A stretch of DNA of 53,859 nucleotides, taken from contig NZ_LUKQ02000004.1 of the NCBI RefSeq assembly GCF_001647025.1, forward strand, positions 12,947 through 66,805. The letters run 5' to 3'. Made by a program: the position numbers and the translations under genes. Positions 1 to 8,539 of the stretch are shown piece after piece. Numbering within the stretch: the stretch's first letter is position 1; each line of letters starts with the position of its first letter. The DNA is from Endozoicomonas atrinae. Lineage in GTDB: Bacteria > Pseudomonadota > Gammaproteobacteria > Pseudomonadales > Endozoicomonadaceae. Below the pieces are notes generated by a model that worked only from the letters and a program-made list of their open reading frames with translations, made no database searches and had not been told where the DNA came from.

Positions 1-514
1 TGACCAGCTGTCCACTGTCATTCAGGTCTTCGGCCTTGTCTTCCGTCACCGCCCCCGCGTCACTGTCCCCGTTACTGCCGTCCACCAGGATGTTCGACGG
101 GTCTTCCGCCCCGTTGATGGTGATGGTGATGGTTTCCGTGTCGTTGCCGTCCGCCGTCGACACCGTGTACACCTGGGTGATTTTCTCCCCGGCATCCAGG
201 TACTGCACTGCCGCATTATCAACCTTGAATTCCCAGCCGCCCTGCGCGTTGATCACCAGGCTGCCCAGCCCGGTCTGTGATCCGTCGTTGGTGGTCTGCC
301 CGGTTTCATCGGTCACGCTGCTCAGGGTCACGGTCGGGCTGAACGCACCATCGCCATCGGCGTCCGTCACGGTCAGGGTGCCACCGGTGACCAGCTGTCC
401 ACTGTCATTCAGGTCTTCGGCCTTGTCTTCCGTCACCGCCCCCGCGTCACTGTCCCCGTTACTGCCGTCCACCAGGATGTTCGACGGGTCTTCCGCCCCG
501 TTGATGGTGATGGT
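1..514 (-). repeat. VCBS-type tandem domain repeat, 387-bp period
   Basis: Positions 1-127 and 388-514 are identical over 127 bp, giving a 387-bp (129-codon) unit inside the adhesin. Identity ends abruptly at 514/515. The repeat side is visibly GC-rich and the unique N-terminal side is AT-richer. Further units presumably continue beyond the left edge. Confidence 0.9.
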
Positions 515-1360
515 AATTTGCTTAGTTGTCCCATCGGTAGTTTCAACCTGGAAAACTTCCGTGACTTTCTCACCGTCATCCAGATATTGGACAACACCAT
601 TAGCAACTTCATAATTCCACTGCCCATCCGCAGTGATAATTAGCTGCCCCAAAGCAGTTGAGTTGGTTGAAGAATCTGATAGATAAACCGTCTTTGCAGG
701 ATCAAATGCTGGACGATCAAAGATATCTGGATCTATGACCGTCAAGGTTCCAGATTGCTGCAGCTGGATACCTTCAATGTCCTTATTAGTATCTTGGTCT
801 TCAGTTATGGATCCTTGATCAGAATCCCCTTTAGCCTGATCAACCAAAATGATAGATTGATCATTCTCATCAATACCAAGCAACTCGTCCGCAACAAAAC
901 TTGTACTGTCCTCAATACCCGTTAGAAGCCCGGATGTATCAAAACCTGCTTCAGGATCTACCTGAATACCACTGAGATCGAGAATAGTCTGACTGCCAAA
1001 CCCAGAATTACCCTGACCATCAGGCTGGCCTGCTGCAGGTGGAGGCAAATTATCCGGGACAGGCAGGACTTCAACCTGTTCCGCTTCTATTTCTACTTCT
1101 GCATCTTCAGGCATGAAATCCTGATAGAACGAAGCAAAACTGAACTCGTCGTTATTACCGAGTTCAAGCACCTGACCATCAACCAGATCGATATGGATAA
1201 CTCCGTCAGCTCCGGTTAAGACAGTCTCATTTGGGTAGATGACATCACCAGCCTGAAGTACACGGCGAGTTCCGTCAGAGCTGATGGCCTCGACCTTTCC
1301 TGTGGTAAAGTGAATAGACCCTGCAGATTTGCTGGCAGTACCTTCTTGAATAGCGTCCAC
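1..1360 (-). CDS. LapA-type retention-module adhesin with VCBS repeats (N-terminal 453 residues, cut by window edge)
   Basis: Large cell-surface or biofilm adhesin exported by the type I system encoded just upstream. The frame is open from a GTG at 1360 to the left edge with no stop. An AAGGAG-like site lies about 7 nt before the GTG. Residues 1-80 resemble the retention module that anchors LapA-like adhesins in the exporter. An acidic, proline-containing linker follows, and from about residue 210 there are Ig-like VCBS-type domains with ITITINGAEDPSNI and GGTLTVTDADGDG signatures. Domain period is 129 residues. The C-terminal RTX and secretion signal lie outside the window. It is last in the operon exporter-adaptor-adhesin. 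I am confident of the family; the ligand is unknown. Confidence 0.88.
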   Translation of the reverse strand, partial: MDAIQEGTASKSAGSIHFTTGKVEAISSDGTRRVLQAGDVIYPNETVLTGADGVIHIDLVDGQVLELGNNDEFSFASFYQDFMPEDAEVEIEAEQVEVLPVPDNLPPPAAGQPDGQGNSGFGSQTILDLSGIQVDPEAGFDTSGLLTGIEDSTSFVADELLGIDENDQSIILVDQAKGDSDQGSITEDQDTNKDIEGIQLQQSGTLTVIDPDIFDRPAFDPAKTVYLSDSSTNSTALGQLIITADGQWNYEVANGVVQYLDDGEKVTEVFQVETTDGTTKQITITINGAEDPSNILVDGSNGDSDAGAVTEDKAEDLNDSGQLVTGGTLTVTDADGDGAFSPTVTLSSVTDETGQTTNDGSQTGLGSLVINAQGGWEFKVDNAAVQYLDAGEKITQVYTVSTADGNDTETITITINGAEDPSNILVDGSNGDSDAGAVTEDKAEDLNDSGQLV

Positions 1361-1430
1361 GAATAGCTCCTTTTTATTTTTCCCGGGCAACTCCGGCCCT
1401 GCGTCAGTTTTTATTTTCAATTCAAAATTT

Positions 1431-2756
1431 TTATCGCTCGCTGAATGCCAGCTGCTTGGCTCTCAGCACCGGCTTTAACAGATACTCAAGGAGTGTTTTC
1501 TTACCGGTTAAAATATCTACGGAGGCAACCATGCCCACAATTACGGGACGGCTGTTATCACCTTCACCGCCCAGATGGCTCTTGTCAGTTTTGATTCTCG
1601 CCAGGTAAAAGCTTTCACCCTGCTCATCCATGATGGTGTCCGCACTGATATGAGTCAGCTCACCATCAAGCCCGCCATGAATGGTAAAGTCATAGGCTGT
1701 AAATCGAACGGTGGCTTTCTGCCCAGGGTGAAGGAATGCAATATCCTGTGGTCGGATCCTGGCTTCTACCTCAAGAGTGTCGTCTACAGGAATAAGTTCC
1801 ATCATCACCATACCCGGCTGAACAACGCCACCTTCGGTGTTAACCAGAATCTGCTTTACAACACCTTTCATTGGAGCCCTGACCCGGGTACGTTCAACCT
1901 GGTCACTGACAGCCGTTTCTTTTGCGGTTAGTTCATGTAATTGAGCCAGCGTTTCATTAAGCTCTACCCGCGCTTTATTGACGAAGTTCAGTCGAGTCTC
2001 ATTAATACGTTGCTGTGTCTCTTCCTGTTGTGCGGCAATCCGCTCAAGGTTTTTCTCAGCAATCAGCTTTTCACCCTGGGTATCACTCACCTGCCGCTCA
2101 AGTCGGAGTACCTCTACACGCGACACCGCACCTTCTGCAGCCAGATCACGGGCAAGCTGGAGCTCTTCATCCAATAAAGCAAAGCGGCGCGTCAGCATCT
2201 CCCGTTGTGCCTTTGTCTCAAGTACCTGCTTTTTCTGCTGAGCCAGCTGTTGCTGATAAACACCGACGCTGCTGTTCAGTTCAAGTTGCCGATTGTGAAA
2301 GAGTTCTATCTCCCGGTCTGCAAGTACTGGCACCTGTGAAGTGAGAGAATCTGGCATGACCGGCTCACCACCTTCCACCTCTGCCATTAGTCGAGCTTTC
2401 CTGGCCATCAACGCATTACGATTGGCCAGCTGCCCCTGACGGGTAGAGGTAAACCGGGTGTCGTCCATTACCATCAGAACCTGCCCCTGTTCTACCAGTT
2501 CACCTTCGGAAACCAGGATGTCATCAACAATGCCACCCTCCATGTTCTGAACATTCTGAACCTGGCTTGACGGAATCACCTTTCCTTCTCCCCGGGTAAT
2601 TTCATCCAGCTCACACCAGCCTGCCCAGAGAATAAAAGTCAGGATACACAGGGCAGCTGCAATGATCAGCGGACGGCTTCCCCTGGTGATTTTATTGATT
2701 TCCGCTTCACTGGCAGCATGCCAGGCAGGGCCTTCATTATTGGAGAGGTCGCTCAT
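1431..2756 (-). CDS. Type I secretion periplasmic adaptor, HlyD/LapC family
   Basis: Membrane fusion protein linking the inner-membrane ABC exporter to an outer-membrane TolC-like channel. The 441 residues show a short cytoplasmic N-terminus, one membrane anchor at about 28-48 (LIIAAALCILTFILWAG), an N-terminal lipoyl half (GKVIPSSQVQNVQNMEGGIV), a long glutamine- and glutamate-rich coiled coil at about 150-290, the second lipoyl half (RVRAPMKGVVKQILVNTEGG) and a C-terminal beta-barrel. Size and order are usual for HlyD proteins of adhesin exporters. The start sits 1 bp after the exporter stop, so the two are probably translationally coupled. No outer-membrane partner gene is present here. 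Confidence 0.92.
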   Translation of the reverse strand: MSDLSNNEGPAWHAASEAEINKITRGSRPLIIAAALCILTFILWAGWCELDEITRGEGKVIPSSQVQNVQNMEGGIVDDILVSEGELVEQGQVLMVMDDTRFTSTRQGQLANRNALMARKARLMAEVEGGEPVMPDSLTSQVPVLADREIELFHNRQLELNSSVGVYQQQLAQQKKQVLETKAQREMLTRRFALLDEELQLARDLAAEGAVSRVEVLRLERQVSDTQGEKLIAEKNLERIAAQQEETQQRINETRLNFVNKARVELNETLAQLHELTAKETAVSDQVERTRVRAPMKGVVKQILVNTEGGVVQPGMVMMELIPVDDTLEVEARIRPQDIAFLHPGQKATVRFTAYDFTIHGGLDGELTHISADTIMDEQGESFYLARIKTDKSHLGGEGDNSRPVIVGMVASVDILTGKKTLLEYLLKPVLRAKQLAFSER

Positions 2757-2757
2757 T

Positions 2758-4521
2758 TCAAACTACAGCCTCCTCTGCGTTTTTCTCTGCTGAAGGTTGA
2801 GCCTTGTTCGATCCTCGCAGCACGTCATTGGTACTGCCACTGACACTGATTTTTCCCTGGTCGAGAACCACAATATGATCCATAGTATCCAGCAGGTTCA
2901 TTTTGTGAGTTACCAGAACTACCGTGGTCTCTTTCAGTTCAAGAAGCAGTTGACGGAAACGCGACTCAGCCTGTGAATCCATGGCACTGGAAGGTTCATC
3001 CATGATAATGGCTGCGGGGTTCGTCACGAGTGCCCGAGCCAGGCCAACTGCCTGCGCTTGCCCTCCGGACAGGTGACGCCCACCCTCACCGACCATAAAA
3101 TCAAGTCCGGCACTGCCTGCCTGGATAATGTCCTGCAATCCGGACTGCTCCAGTGCTCTCAAAATATCGCTGTCACTGATACCCTCACGATGCATGGTGA
3201 TGTTGTCTCGCAATGAGGCATTAAACAGCTCTGTACGTTGCCCGACATAACCCACATGACTGCGAAACCAGTTCGGATCAATCTGACGAAGATCCATACC
3301 ATCAATACCAATCAGCCCTTTACTGGGCTCCCAGAGCCCCATCAGCAGTTGCAGAAGAGTGCTTTTTCCAGATCCCATTCGCCCAAGTATGGCCAGCTTG
3401 GTTCCAGCCGGAATCTGCAGATTAATATCACTTAGCAGGTCGGGAGCATTCGGATAGGCAAACGACATATTGTTGATATAAAAATGTCCGGAAAACTCAT
3501 CAGGCCTCAACAGTTTCCGTTCCTGCGGGTATTCCTGGGGAAGGTTCATAATCTGCCCGGCATGGTCCAGTGCCTGCACTGTTTTTTCATACTGGTTTAA
3601 TAAGCCAATGACCTGTGAAACCGGAGCAGCACAGCGACCGGAAATCATCATGATGGCAATTAACCCGCCCATGGAAAGATCGCCGGTACTAATGAGATAA
3701 ACACCGGAGATGACCAATGCAACGGTATTTAGCTGGAGCATCAGTGTGGTGACCTGACTGGTGATGGTCTGCAGATGGCGTATTTTTAGCGAGGCGTCTG
3801 CAACCTCCCTGTTCATCTGGCTCCACTGTTTCTGACTCTGCTTTTCAACATTGCAGCTCTTCACAGAAATCAGCCCGAGCAGCAGCTCCATCAAAAAGTT
3901 CTGCCGTTTAGCTGAAGCCCCCTGCTGTTTAGCAATAACTGACTGAAGAGGCCTGTTCAGCAGCCAGGCTACGGTTAAGGCAACACCAATACAGAAAACC
4001 GGGATTATTACCAGCCAGCCTCCCAACCAGACCACCAGCCCAAGAAACAGAACAACAAATGGCAGGTCGATAAAGGCCATAACCGTTGTTGAGGTAATAA
4101 AAGAACGAACGCTGTCAAACTCCGCAAGCTGGTTCATAAGATTACCAGCACTGCCAGGCCGACTGGATAACTTCAGCCCTAACAGGCGATCCATCAGACG
4201 GGAAGAAAGTGTCAGGTCAACCTGCCGTCCAGCCAGATCAATATAGCGGGACCGGATAAGCCGGATAACAGCCTCAAAAAAGAAAGCGAGGACAACTCCG
4301 GTTGCCAGCATCCACAGCGTTTCAAATGCCTGGTTAGGAACCACTCTGTCGTATACATTCATGACAAACAGAGGCGATACCAGTGCAAAAAGATTGACCA
4401 GCAAACTGGCCAGCAGCACATCCCTGTAGACACGCCAATAGGGTGACAAGGCATGCCAGAACCATGGGTAAACAGAAGCCTGCTTATTGTTATAAGTGGT
4501 TTCTTTATCGGGTGTATGCAC
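2758..4521 (-). CDS. Type I secretion ABC exporter permease/ATPase, LapB family
   Basis: Inner-membrane ABC exporter that powers adhesin secretion. The 587 residues have a transmembrane domain (about 35-310, including LLVNLFALVSPLFVMNVYDR) and a nucleotide-binding domain with Walker A GRMGSGKST (380-388), signature LSGGQ (484-488), Walker B AIIMDEP (504-510) and H-loop His539. The sequence starts directly at the transmembrane region and lacks the N-terminal C39-like domain of about 120 residues present in typical LapB and HlyB. Either this is a short variant or the N-terminus has been lost. It is first in the operon; 294 bp separates it from the divergent SDR gene. Confidence 0.9.
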   Translation of the reverse strand: MHTPDKETTYNNKQASVYPWFWHALSPYWRVYRDVLLASLLVNLFALVSPLFVMNVYDRVVPNQAFETLWMLATGVVLAFFFEAVIRLIRSRYIDLAGRQVDLTLSSRLMDRLLGLKLSSRPGSAGNLMNQLAEFDSVRSFITSTTVMAFIDLPFVVLFLGLVVWLGGWLVIIPVFCIGVALTVAWLLNRPLQSVIAKQQGASAKRQNFLMELLLGLISVKSCNVEKQSQKQWSQMNREVADASLKIRHLQTITSQVTTLMLQLNTVALVISGVYLISTGDLSMGGLIAIMMISGRCAAPVSQVIGLLNQYEKTVQALDHAGQIMNLPQEYPQERKLLRPDEFSGHFYINNMSFAYPNAPDLLSDINLQIPAGTKLAILGRMGSGKSTLLQLLMGLWEPSKGLIGIDGMDLRQIDPNWFRSHVGYVGQRTELFNASLRDNITMHREGISDSDILRALEQSGLQDIIQAGSAGLDFMVGEGGRHLSGGQAQAVGLARALVTNPAAIIMDEPSSAMDSQAESRFRQLLLELKETTVVLVTHKMNLLDTMDHIVVLDQGKISVSGSTNDVLRGSNKAQPSAEKNAEEAVV

Positions 4522-4698
4522 TTTGATTCTTGTAGTTAGTTGAAAAGTGTTTACATCTGAAGATTGGGAATCTACGGCTCAAGATGTTGTAAATTATCCG
4601 TCGTACGAAAAACTGGCTTTGGCATCATCAGTGAACAAAAGGAGCCCTGACCAACTCATACAAAAAAATGTGAATTCCCGCACACTTTTACCACTTTA

Positions 4699-4717
4699 TA
4701 GGTATTATTACTACCTA
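4699..4717. promoter_or_regulatory. 19-bp near-perfect palindrome, candidate operator
   Basis: TAGGTATTATTACTACCTA has eight of nine pairs matching around a central base. It lies in the 294-bp divergent region between the type I secretion operon and the SDR gene, about 100 bp before the SDR start. Apart from this palindrome and a doubtful GTG-started ORF, I see nothing in 4522-4815. Which regulator binds is unknown. Confidence 0.35.
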
Positions 4718-4815
4718 AACTTTCATAAACCGTACCGTACCAAAGTGACTCAGCCTACTGAGATCAAAAGAGTTTTTCTGTAGCGGAAAAAATAATAAAA
4801 ACGAATGGATACAAA

Positions 4816-5682
4816 ATGGAAGATAAGAAATATGCAATCATAACCGGTGCCACCAGTGGCATCGGCATCCCAACGGCTATCGGAGTTGCAAAGCGTGGTT
4901 ATCACACCACTCTGATCTGCCGTAATCCAGCAAAAGGCGAAGCCCTGAAACAGCGAATTGTTGCAGAAACGGGTAATCATGACATCGATATCATCCTTGC
5001 AGACCTGACTTCCCTGGAAGACGTTAGCAAGGCAAGCCAGTGTTATATAGATTCGGGCAAACCGCTTCACCTGCTTATCAATAACGCAGGTATTATTAAT
5101 ACGACTCACGAAATTACTCAAGATGGCTATGAAGCGATGTTTGCCGTTAACTACCTGAGTGTATTTCTACTAACAACTCAACTCCTCCCTGTATTGAAAA
5201 GCTCTGGTAATCAAGACAACAGCAGCCGGATTGTTAATGTCACTTCAGAAGGCTACAAGATGGCCAGGCGTATTGATTTTGAAAATATCAATGCCGAGAA
5301 GGGATTTAAAACTTTCCCGGCATATGGCCACTCAAAACTTGCACTCATGTTGTTCAATCTTGAGCTTGCTGAACAGCTTTCATACCATCCGGTAAACACT
5401 TATGCTGTTCACCCAGGCGCTGTGAACACCAACCTTGGCTCTGGTGACAACACAATCCTAAGTCGCTTTTTATTTCCAATGCTACGGCCATTCTTCAAGA
5501 CACCGGAACAAGGCGCAGCAACGACTTTACACGTAGCCTTTGAGCCAAAAGCTGATGGCCAGAATGGTTTTTATTATGCAAGCTCTAAAGTCAGGAAATT
5601 GGGGAAGCAGGCCAAGGATAGCGTTCAGGCGAAAACATTATGGAGCTGGACTGATAACCGACTGTCTAAGTTTTATAATTAA
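4816..5682 (+). CDS. Short-chain dehydrogenase/reductase, retinol-dehydrogenase-like
   Basis: Cytoplasmic NAD(P)-dependent oxidoreductase of the classical SDR family; substrate unknown. Residues 10-17 TGATSGIG form the cofactor-binding glycine motif, NNAG is at 89-92, the catalytic Ser is about 144 and the catalytic pair is Tyr170-x-x-x-Lys174 (YGHSK). The Arg after the second beta strand (about residue 36, LICRN) favours NADP. The extended C-terminus after the VHPGAVNT segment resembles the animal retinol dehydrogenase/WWOX branch, which is common in bacteria. The gene stands alone, diverging from the secretion operon and converging on the deaminase gene 9 bp downstream. The Shine-Dalgarno is weak; I kept the ATG that begins just before the first beta strand. 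Confidence 0.88.
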   Translation: MEDKKYAIITGATSGIGIPTAIGVAKRGYHTTLICRNPAKGEALKQRIVAETGNHDIDIILADLTSLEDVSKASQCYIDSGKPLHLLINNAGIINTTHEITQDGYEAMFAVNYLSVFLLTTQLLPVLKSSGNQDNSSRIVNVTSEGYKMARRIDFENINAEKGFKTFPAYGHSKLALMLFNLELAEQLSYHPVNTYAVHPGAVNTNLGSGDNTILSRFLFPMLRPFFKTPEQGAATTLHVAFEPKADGQNGFYYASSKVRKLGKQAKDSVQAKTLWSWTDNRLSKFYN

Positions 5683-5691
5683 TGAATTATG

Positions 5692-6153
5692 TCATGAAGG
5701 GTGTGGCCAGAATTCCATTATCAATTCTGAAGCCAGCTCTTCTTCAAGTGGACCAATAGATTCAATTGTGGGATGGCAGTGATTAAAAATATCACGGCAA
5801 CTTACACTAATGGATTCTCCAGTAACCTGTTGAAGGACTTTTCCACTGCAGGCAAACACAACTCTTGATATACCCGCCCAGTAAATAGCCCCAGAACACA
5901 TCGCACAAGGTTCAGAACTGGCAAAAAGAGTGCATTGCTTCAGCTCACTCAAGGAGAACTGCTGATACGCTTTAGTGATCAGATTCATAACCGCATGTCG
6001 AGTCACATCAGCATCAGCCTTCGAAGTGTTTCCTGCTTCGATCAACACCTGCCCTTCTCTTGCAAGCAGCGCTGAAAATGGCAGTTGCCCCTGGTTAGCC
6101 TCCTGCCTCGCTAACTCAATACTTCTTAGGAGCAAAGATGAATACTCATTCAT
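5692..6153 (-). CDS. Nucleoside/cytidine deaminase-like protein with altered catalytic motif
   Basis: Member of the zinc-dependent CMP/dCMP deaminase superfamily (guanine deaminase, TadA and relatives), 153 residues. The zinc ligands are His53 and the PCAMC pair Cys83/Cys86. The family motif is His-Ala-Glu, where Glu shuttles protons. Here it reads His53-Ala54-Val55 (codon GTT), so the catalytic acid is missing while the metal site is intact. The protein may bind a base without deaminating it, or may have lost function. It converges on the SDR gene, with a 9-bp gap. Substrate cannot be named from sequence. Confidence 0.8.
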   Translation of the reverse strand: MNEYSSLLLRSIELARQEANQGQLPFSALLAREGQVLIEAGNTSKADADVTRHAVMNLITKAYQQFSLSELKQCTLFASSEPCAMCSGAIYWAGISRVVFACSGKVLQQVTGESISVSCRDIFNHCHPTIESIGPLEEELASELIMEFWPHPS

Positions 6154-6349
6154 GAAACACGACCAAGTATAATAGCAACTAATAAGACGTTAGTTTAGTT
6201 CCTGCACACGATACTGCATGTTAATTTTTTATCGCATATTAACGCCTTTGCAATACACAAAATGTTCTTTAGTCATCAGTCACATGGGACACATAATGTT
6301 ATGACTTTTTATTCCTTTGACTTGCGTTTTTATCTGGAAATTTATTTCG

Positions 6350-6892
6350 ATGCTTCAAAAAATCTTCAACAGAAGAGTTCATAAAACTTCATATCTACTC
6401 TCATCAATACTCCTGAGTTTTAGCCTATCAGTAACAGCATCACCTCAGGATTCAGATTTATCTTTGAGTGGTGTATGGACCTACCAATCATTCAAAAATA
6501 ACCAGAACCTTGATACTGACTTTAACCAACTTCAATTTGACAAAGGGTATTTGATTCTTTCCATTGACGACGCTGTTGTGACTGGTTGTATAGGAGACTA
6601 AGGCTGGCAACTTGAACTATCCGGCCAAGAAAGTTTACAGGCTGATGGAAAGCACACCTTTATGCTGACAGGCGATGGTATAGTTGACCAGGAACCATGG
6701 AAGTATAATTATTCGGCTCAACTTGAATCCTCGATGCATGGAGCACAAAATCAGGCACTGATCATCACAGGCTCAGTTCTGAGGGTTTTGTCTCACAGTG
6801 CAGGAAAGTCTCCTGCTGGTGAAGTTGCGTCATTTACTGCAGTAAAAATAACGGATACTGACTTAATCCCCATGGACTTTCAGTTCCACTAG
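6350..6892 (+). pseudogene. Secreted protein of unknown function interrupted by an in-frame TAA
   Basis: An open frame runs from ATG 6350, preceded by GGAA about 10 nt upstream, to the stop at 6890-6892, broken once by TAA at 6599-6601. Both halves are in the same frame and no frameshift is needed. The first half begins with a signal peptide (YLLSSILLSFSLSVTA) and then SGVWTYQSFKNNQ, typical of small secreted beta proteins. The second half continues GWQLELSGQESLQADG. The intact product would be about 180 residues. I found no start with a Shine-Dalgarno site for the second half alone. Either this is a recent nonsense mutation or a sequencing error. The family is not recognised. Confidence 0.65.
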
Positions 6893-6980
6893 CTAAACTT
6901 TGCTTCCCATCTATATAACTCACCGCACGCAAGGCCTAAGCAGATCAACAGAAACTGCCTCTTCCCAACTGAAGTGCAGT

Positions 6981-7871
6981 TTAGTTAGCGATGTGCGCTT
7001 TATCAGCATTCACTCCAAGCGCGATATAGTTACCAGCAAGGACAACCAGAACCCCCAGCAAGCTCAATGTCGTCCACTGATAGCCTTCAAACATGGTAGC
7101 AATAAATAAAGCGATGATTGGATAAATAACATCTACATACGCTGTGCGATCAGCACCAATTCTGCCAATCAGGGCAACATAGGATGTCATTGCCAGAATC
7201 GATCCGAATAAAGCAAGGTACAGCAAAGAAAACACATAAGGTTTACTCCATTGGAACGAAGGCAGTTTTCCCAGGGAAAGAGCAAAGGCTGCAGTAAATA
7301 TTGAACTGTACATCATCGCCGTCATCACTACAGGCAATAGAGGAAGCCCACTTTTTTTATTGATTTCACATATCAAACTGCCAATTGAAAAAAAGATACA
7401 GCCAACAAACGCCATCATAATACCCTTCATCAGATCAGTAGTCAGACTACTCGCTAACTCAGGCAGGAAGACCATCACGATTCCCAGAGAACCAAGCATT
7501 CCACCAATGACTACAGGCAAACGGACCGGGTTCCCCAGCCAGAAGTGACCAATGATGACGTTGAGATAGAGCATGCTGGTACACACCAGCGCAGACTGTG
7601 CACTGTTGATATAGAGCTCACTGAGATACACCAGCCAGTAGGACATACCGCAGAAGCAAATACCCTGCAGAAATATTCTGAGATGTTGCCGCGGAGTGAA
7701 TTGGACAGGTGCCCGCTGCAGGAAGCAGACCACCATTAAAATAAGGCCAGCCAGGAGAAATCGGTAACTGATAGACCATAGTGGATCAACATCACCCAAC
7801 TGAAAGGTAATGGCATACCACGTAGAGCCCCACACAAATGAGCACAGGCTGAACAGCAGGATATTCTGCAT
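6981..7871 (-). CDS. EamA/DMT-family transporter
   Basis: Inner-membrane transporter of the drug/metabolite superfamily, 296 residues, with two EamA repeats and about ten hydrophobic segments. The first repeat starts ILLFSLCSFVWGSTWYAI; the conserved segment after helix two is WSISYRFLLAGLILM. The second repeat is at about 150-285 and ends LLGVLVVLAGNYIALG. Substrates of such proteins range from amino acids to nucleotides and cannot be read from the sequence. The gene is monocistronic, between the interrupted secreted protein and a small conserved gene on the same strand. Confidence 0.88.
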   Translation of the reverse strand: MQNILLFSLCSFVWGSTWYAITFQLGDVDPLWSISYRFLLAGLILMVVCFLQRAPVQFTPRQHLRIFLQGICFCGMSYWLVYLSELYINSAQSALVCTSMLYLNVIIGHFWLGNPVRLPVVIGGMLGSLGIVMVFLPELASSLTTDLMKGIMMAFVGCIFFSIGSLICEINKKSGLPLLPVVMTAMMYSSIFTAAFALSLGKLPSFQWSKPYVFSLLYLALFGSILAMTSYVALIGRIGADRTAYVDVIYPIIALFIATMFEGYQWTTLSLLGVLVVLAGNYIALGVNADKAHIAN

Positions 7872-8040
7872 TTTGTCTCACCGTTCTTTTCAAAAAAAGC
7901 AAAGCAAGAGCCGTATATTGCAAAATAGCCCCAAACTCTCAGGCAACAACCCTGTTTTTTATGCTGGATTAACCAATACGGCTCATTAATTTGAATCAGG
8001 AAGAGACAAAATAGCTGATATTTAAAAATGAAAGTGTTTT

Positions 8041-8319
8041 TTAAAAATCTTCAGCCCAGGGCATTTCCGGCAAAGCATCCAGGTTGGTGTTATACCGCTG
8101 TTCATTGAATGCTGCCTGATGGTTAACCACATCCACCAGTTCAACGCACAGGGCACAGGCGATATATTGAATGGCTTCTTCCCGATCAATACCTTCCAGC
8201 ATCAGTCTCATCAAGGTCTCCTTTACCCTGGGCGGGTTATTTTCTGCCAGCTGGTTTTCAACTATTTCGATGACTGCCTCACCACCCATCAAGTCATCAT
8301 TATCAATCATTCCAAACAC
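8041..8319 (-). CDS. Small conserved hypothetical protein (92 aa)
   Basis: Soluble acidic 92-residue protein with no signal peptide or membrane segment. It is largely helical: GGEAVIEIVENQLAENNPP, then VKETLMRLMLEGIDREEA, then a Cys-containing helix AIQYIACALCVELVDVV and a polar tail NEQRYNTNLDALPEMPW. The pattern looks like a genuine conserved small protein of gammaproteobacteria; I recognise the pattern but no function. It stands alone, with about 220 bp to the GST gene start and 169 bp to the EamA gene. Confidence 0.6.
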   Translation of the reverse strand: MFGMIDNDDLMGGEAVIEIVENQLAENNPPRVKETLMRLMLEGIDREEAIQYIACALCVELVDVVNHQAAFNEQRYNTNLDALPEMPWAEDF

Positions 8320-8539
8320 CTTATATTCTCAAAAATTCTGCATTTTATAGGCGGCAGGTTTTAAAAGCCCACTCTTTATAAAGGACTGAGCAGTGTCGCT
8401 TATCACACAGTCTTTATGAAACCACCAAATACCCCAAATGCTTCCCCGCTGTCACCACCAACCTGCAAATTGAACTTGCGTCGTCTTTAAATAAAGAGTA
8501 CGAATGTCGGATTAAATTTTGGCAAACAGGAGGAAGCCT

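Noticed and set aside
36-614. 192-codon plus-strand frame over the adhesin repeats
   Set aside because: It is the antisense of the VCBS repeats; the minus frame has domain signatures and is continuous with the exporter operon.
4547-4783. 78-codon GTG-started frame upstream of the SDR gene
   Set aside because: No domain, poor start context, and it occupies the divergent promoter region with the palindrome.
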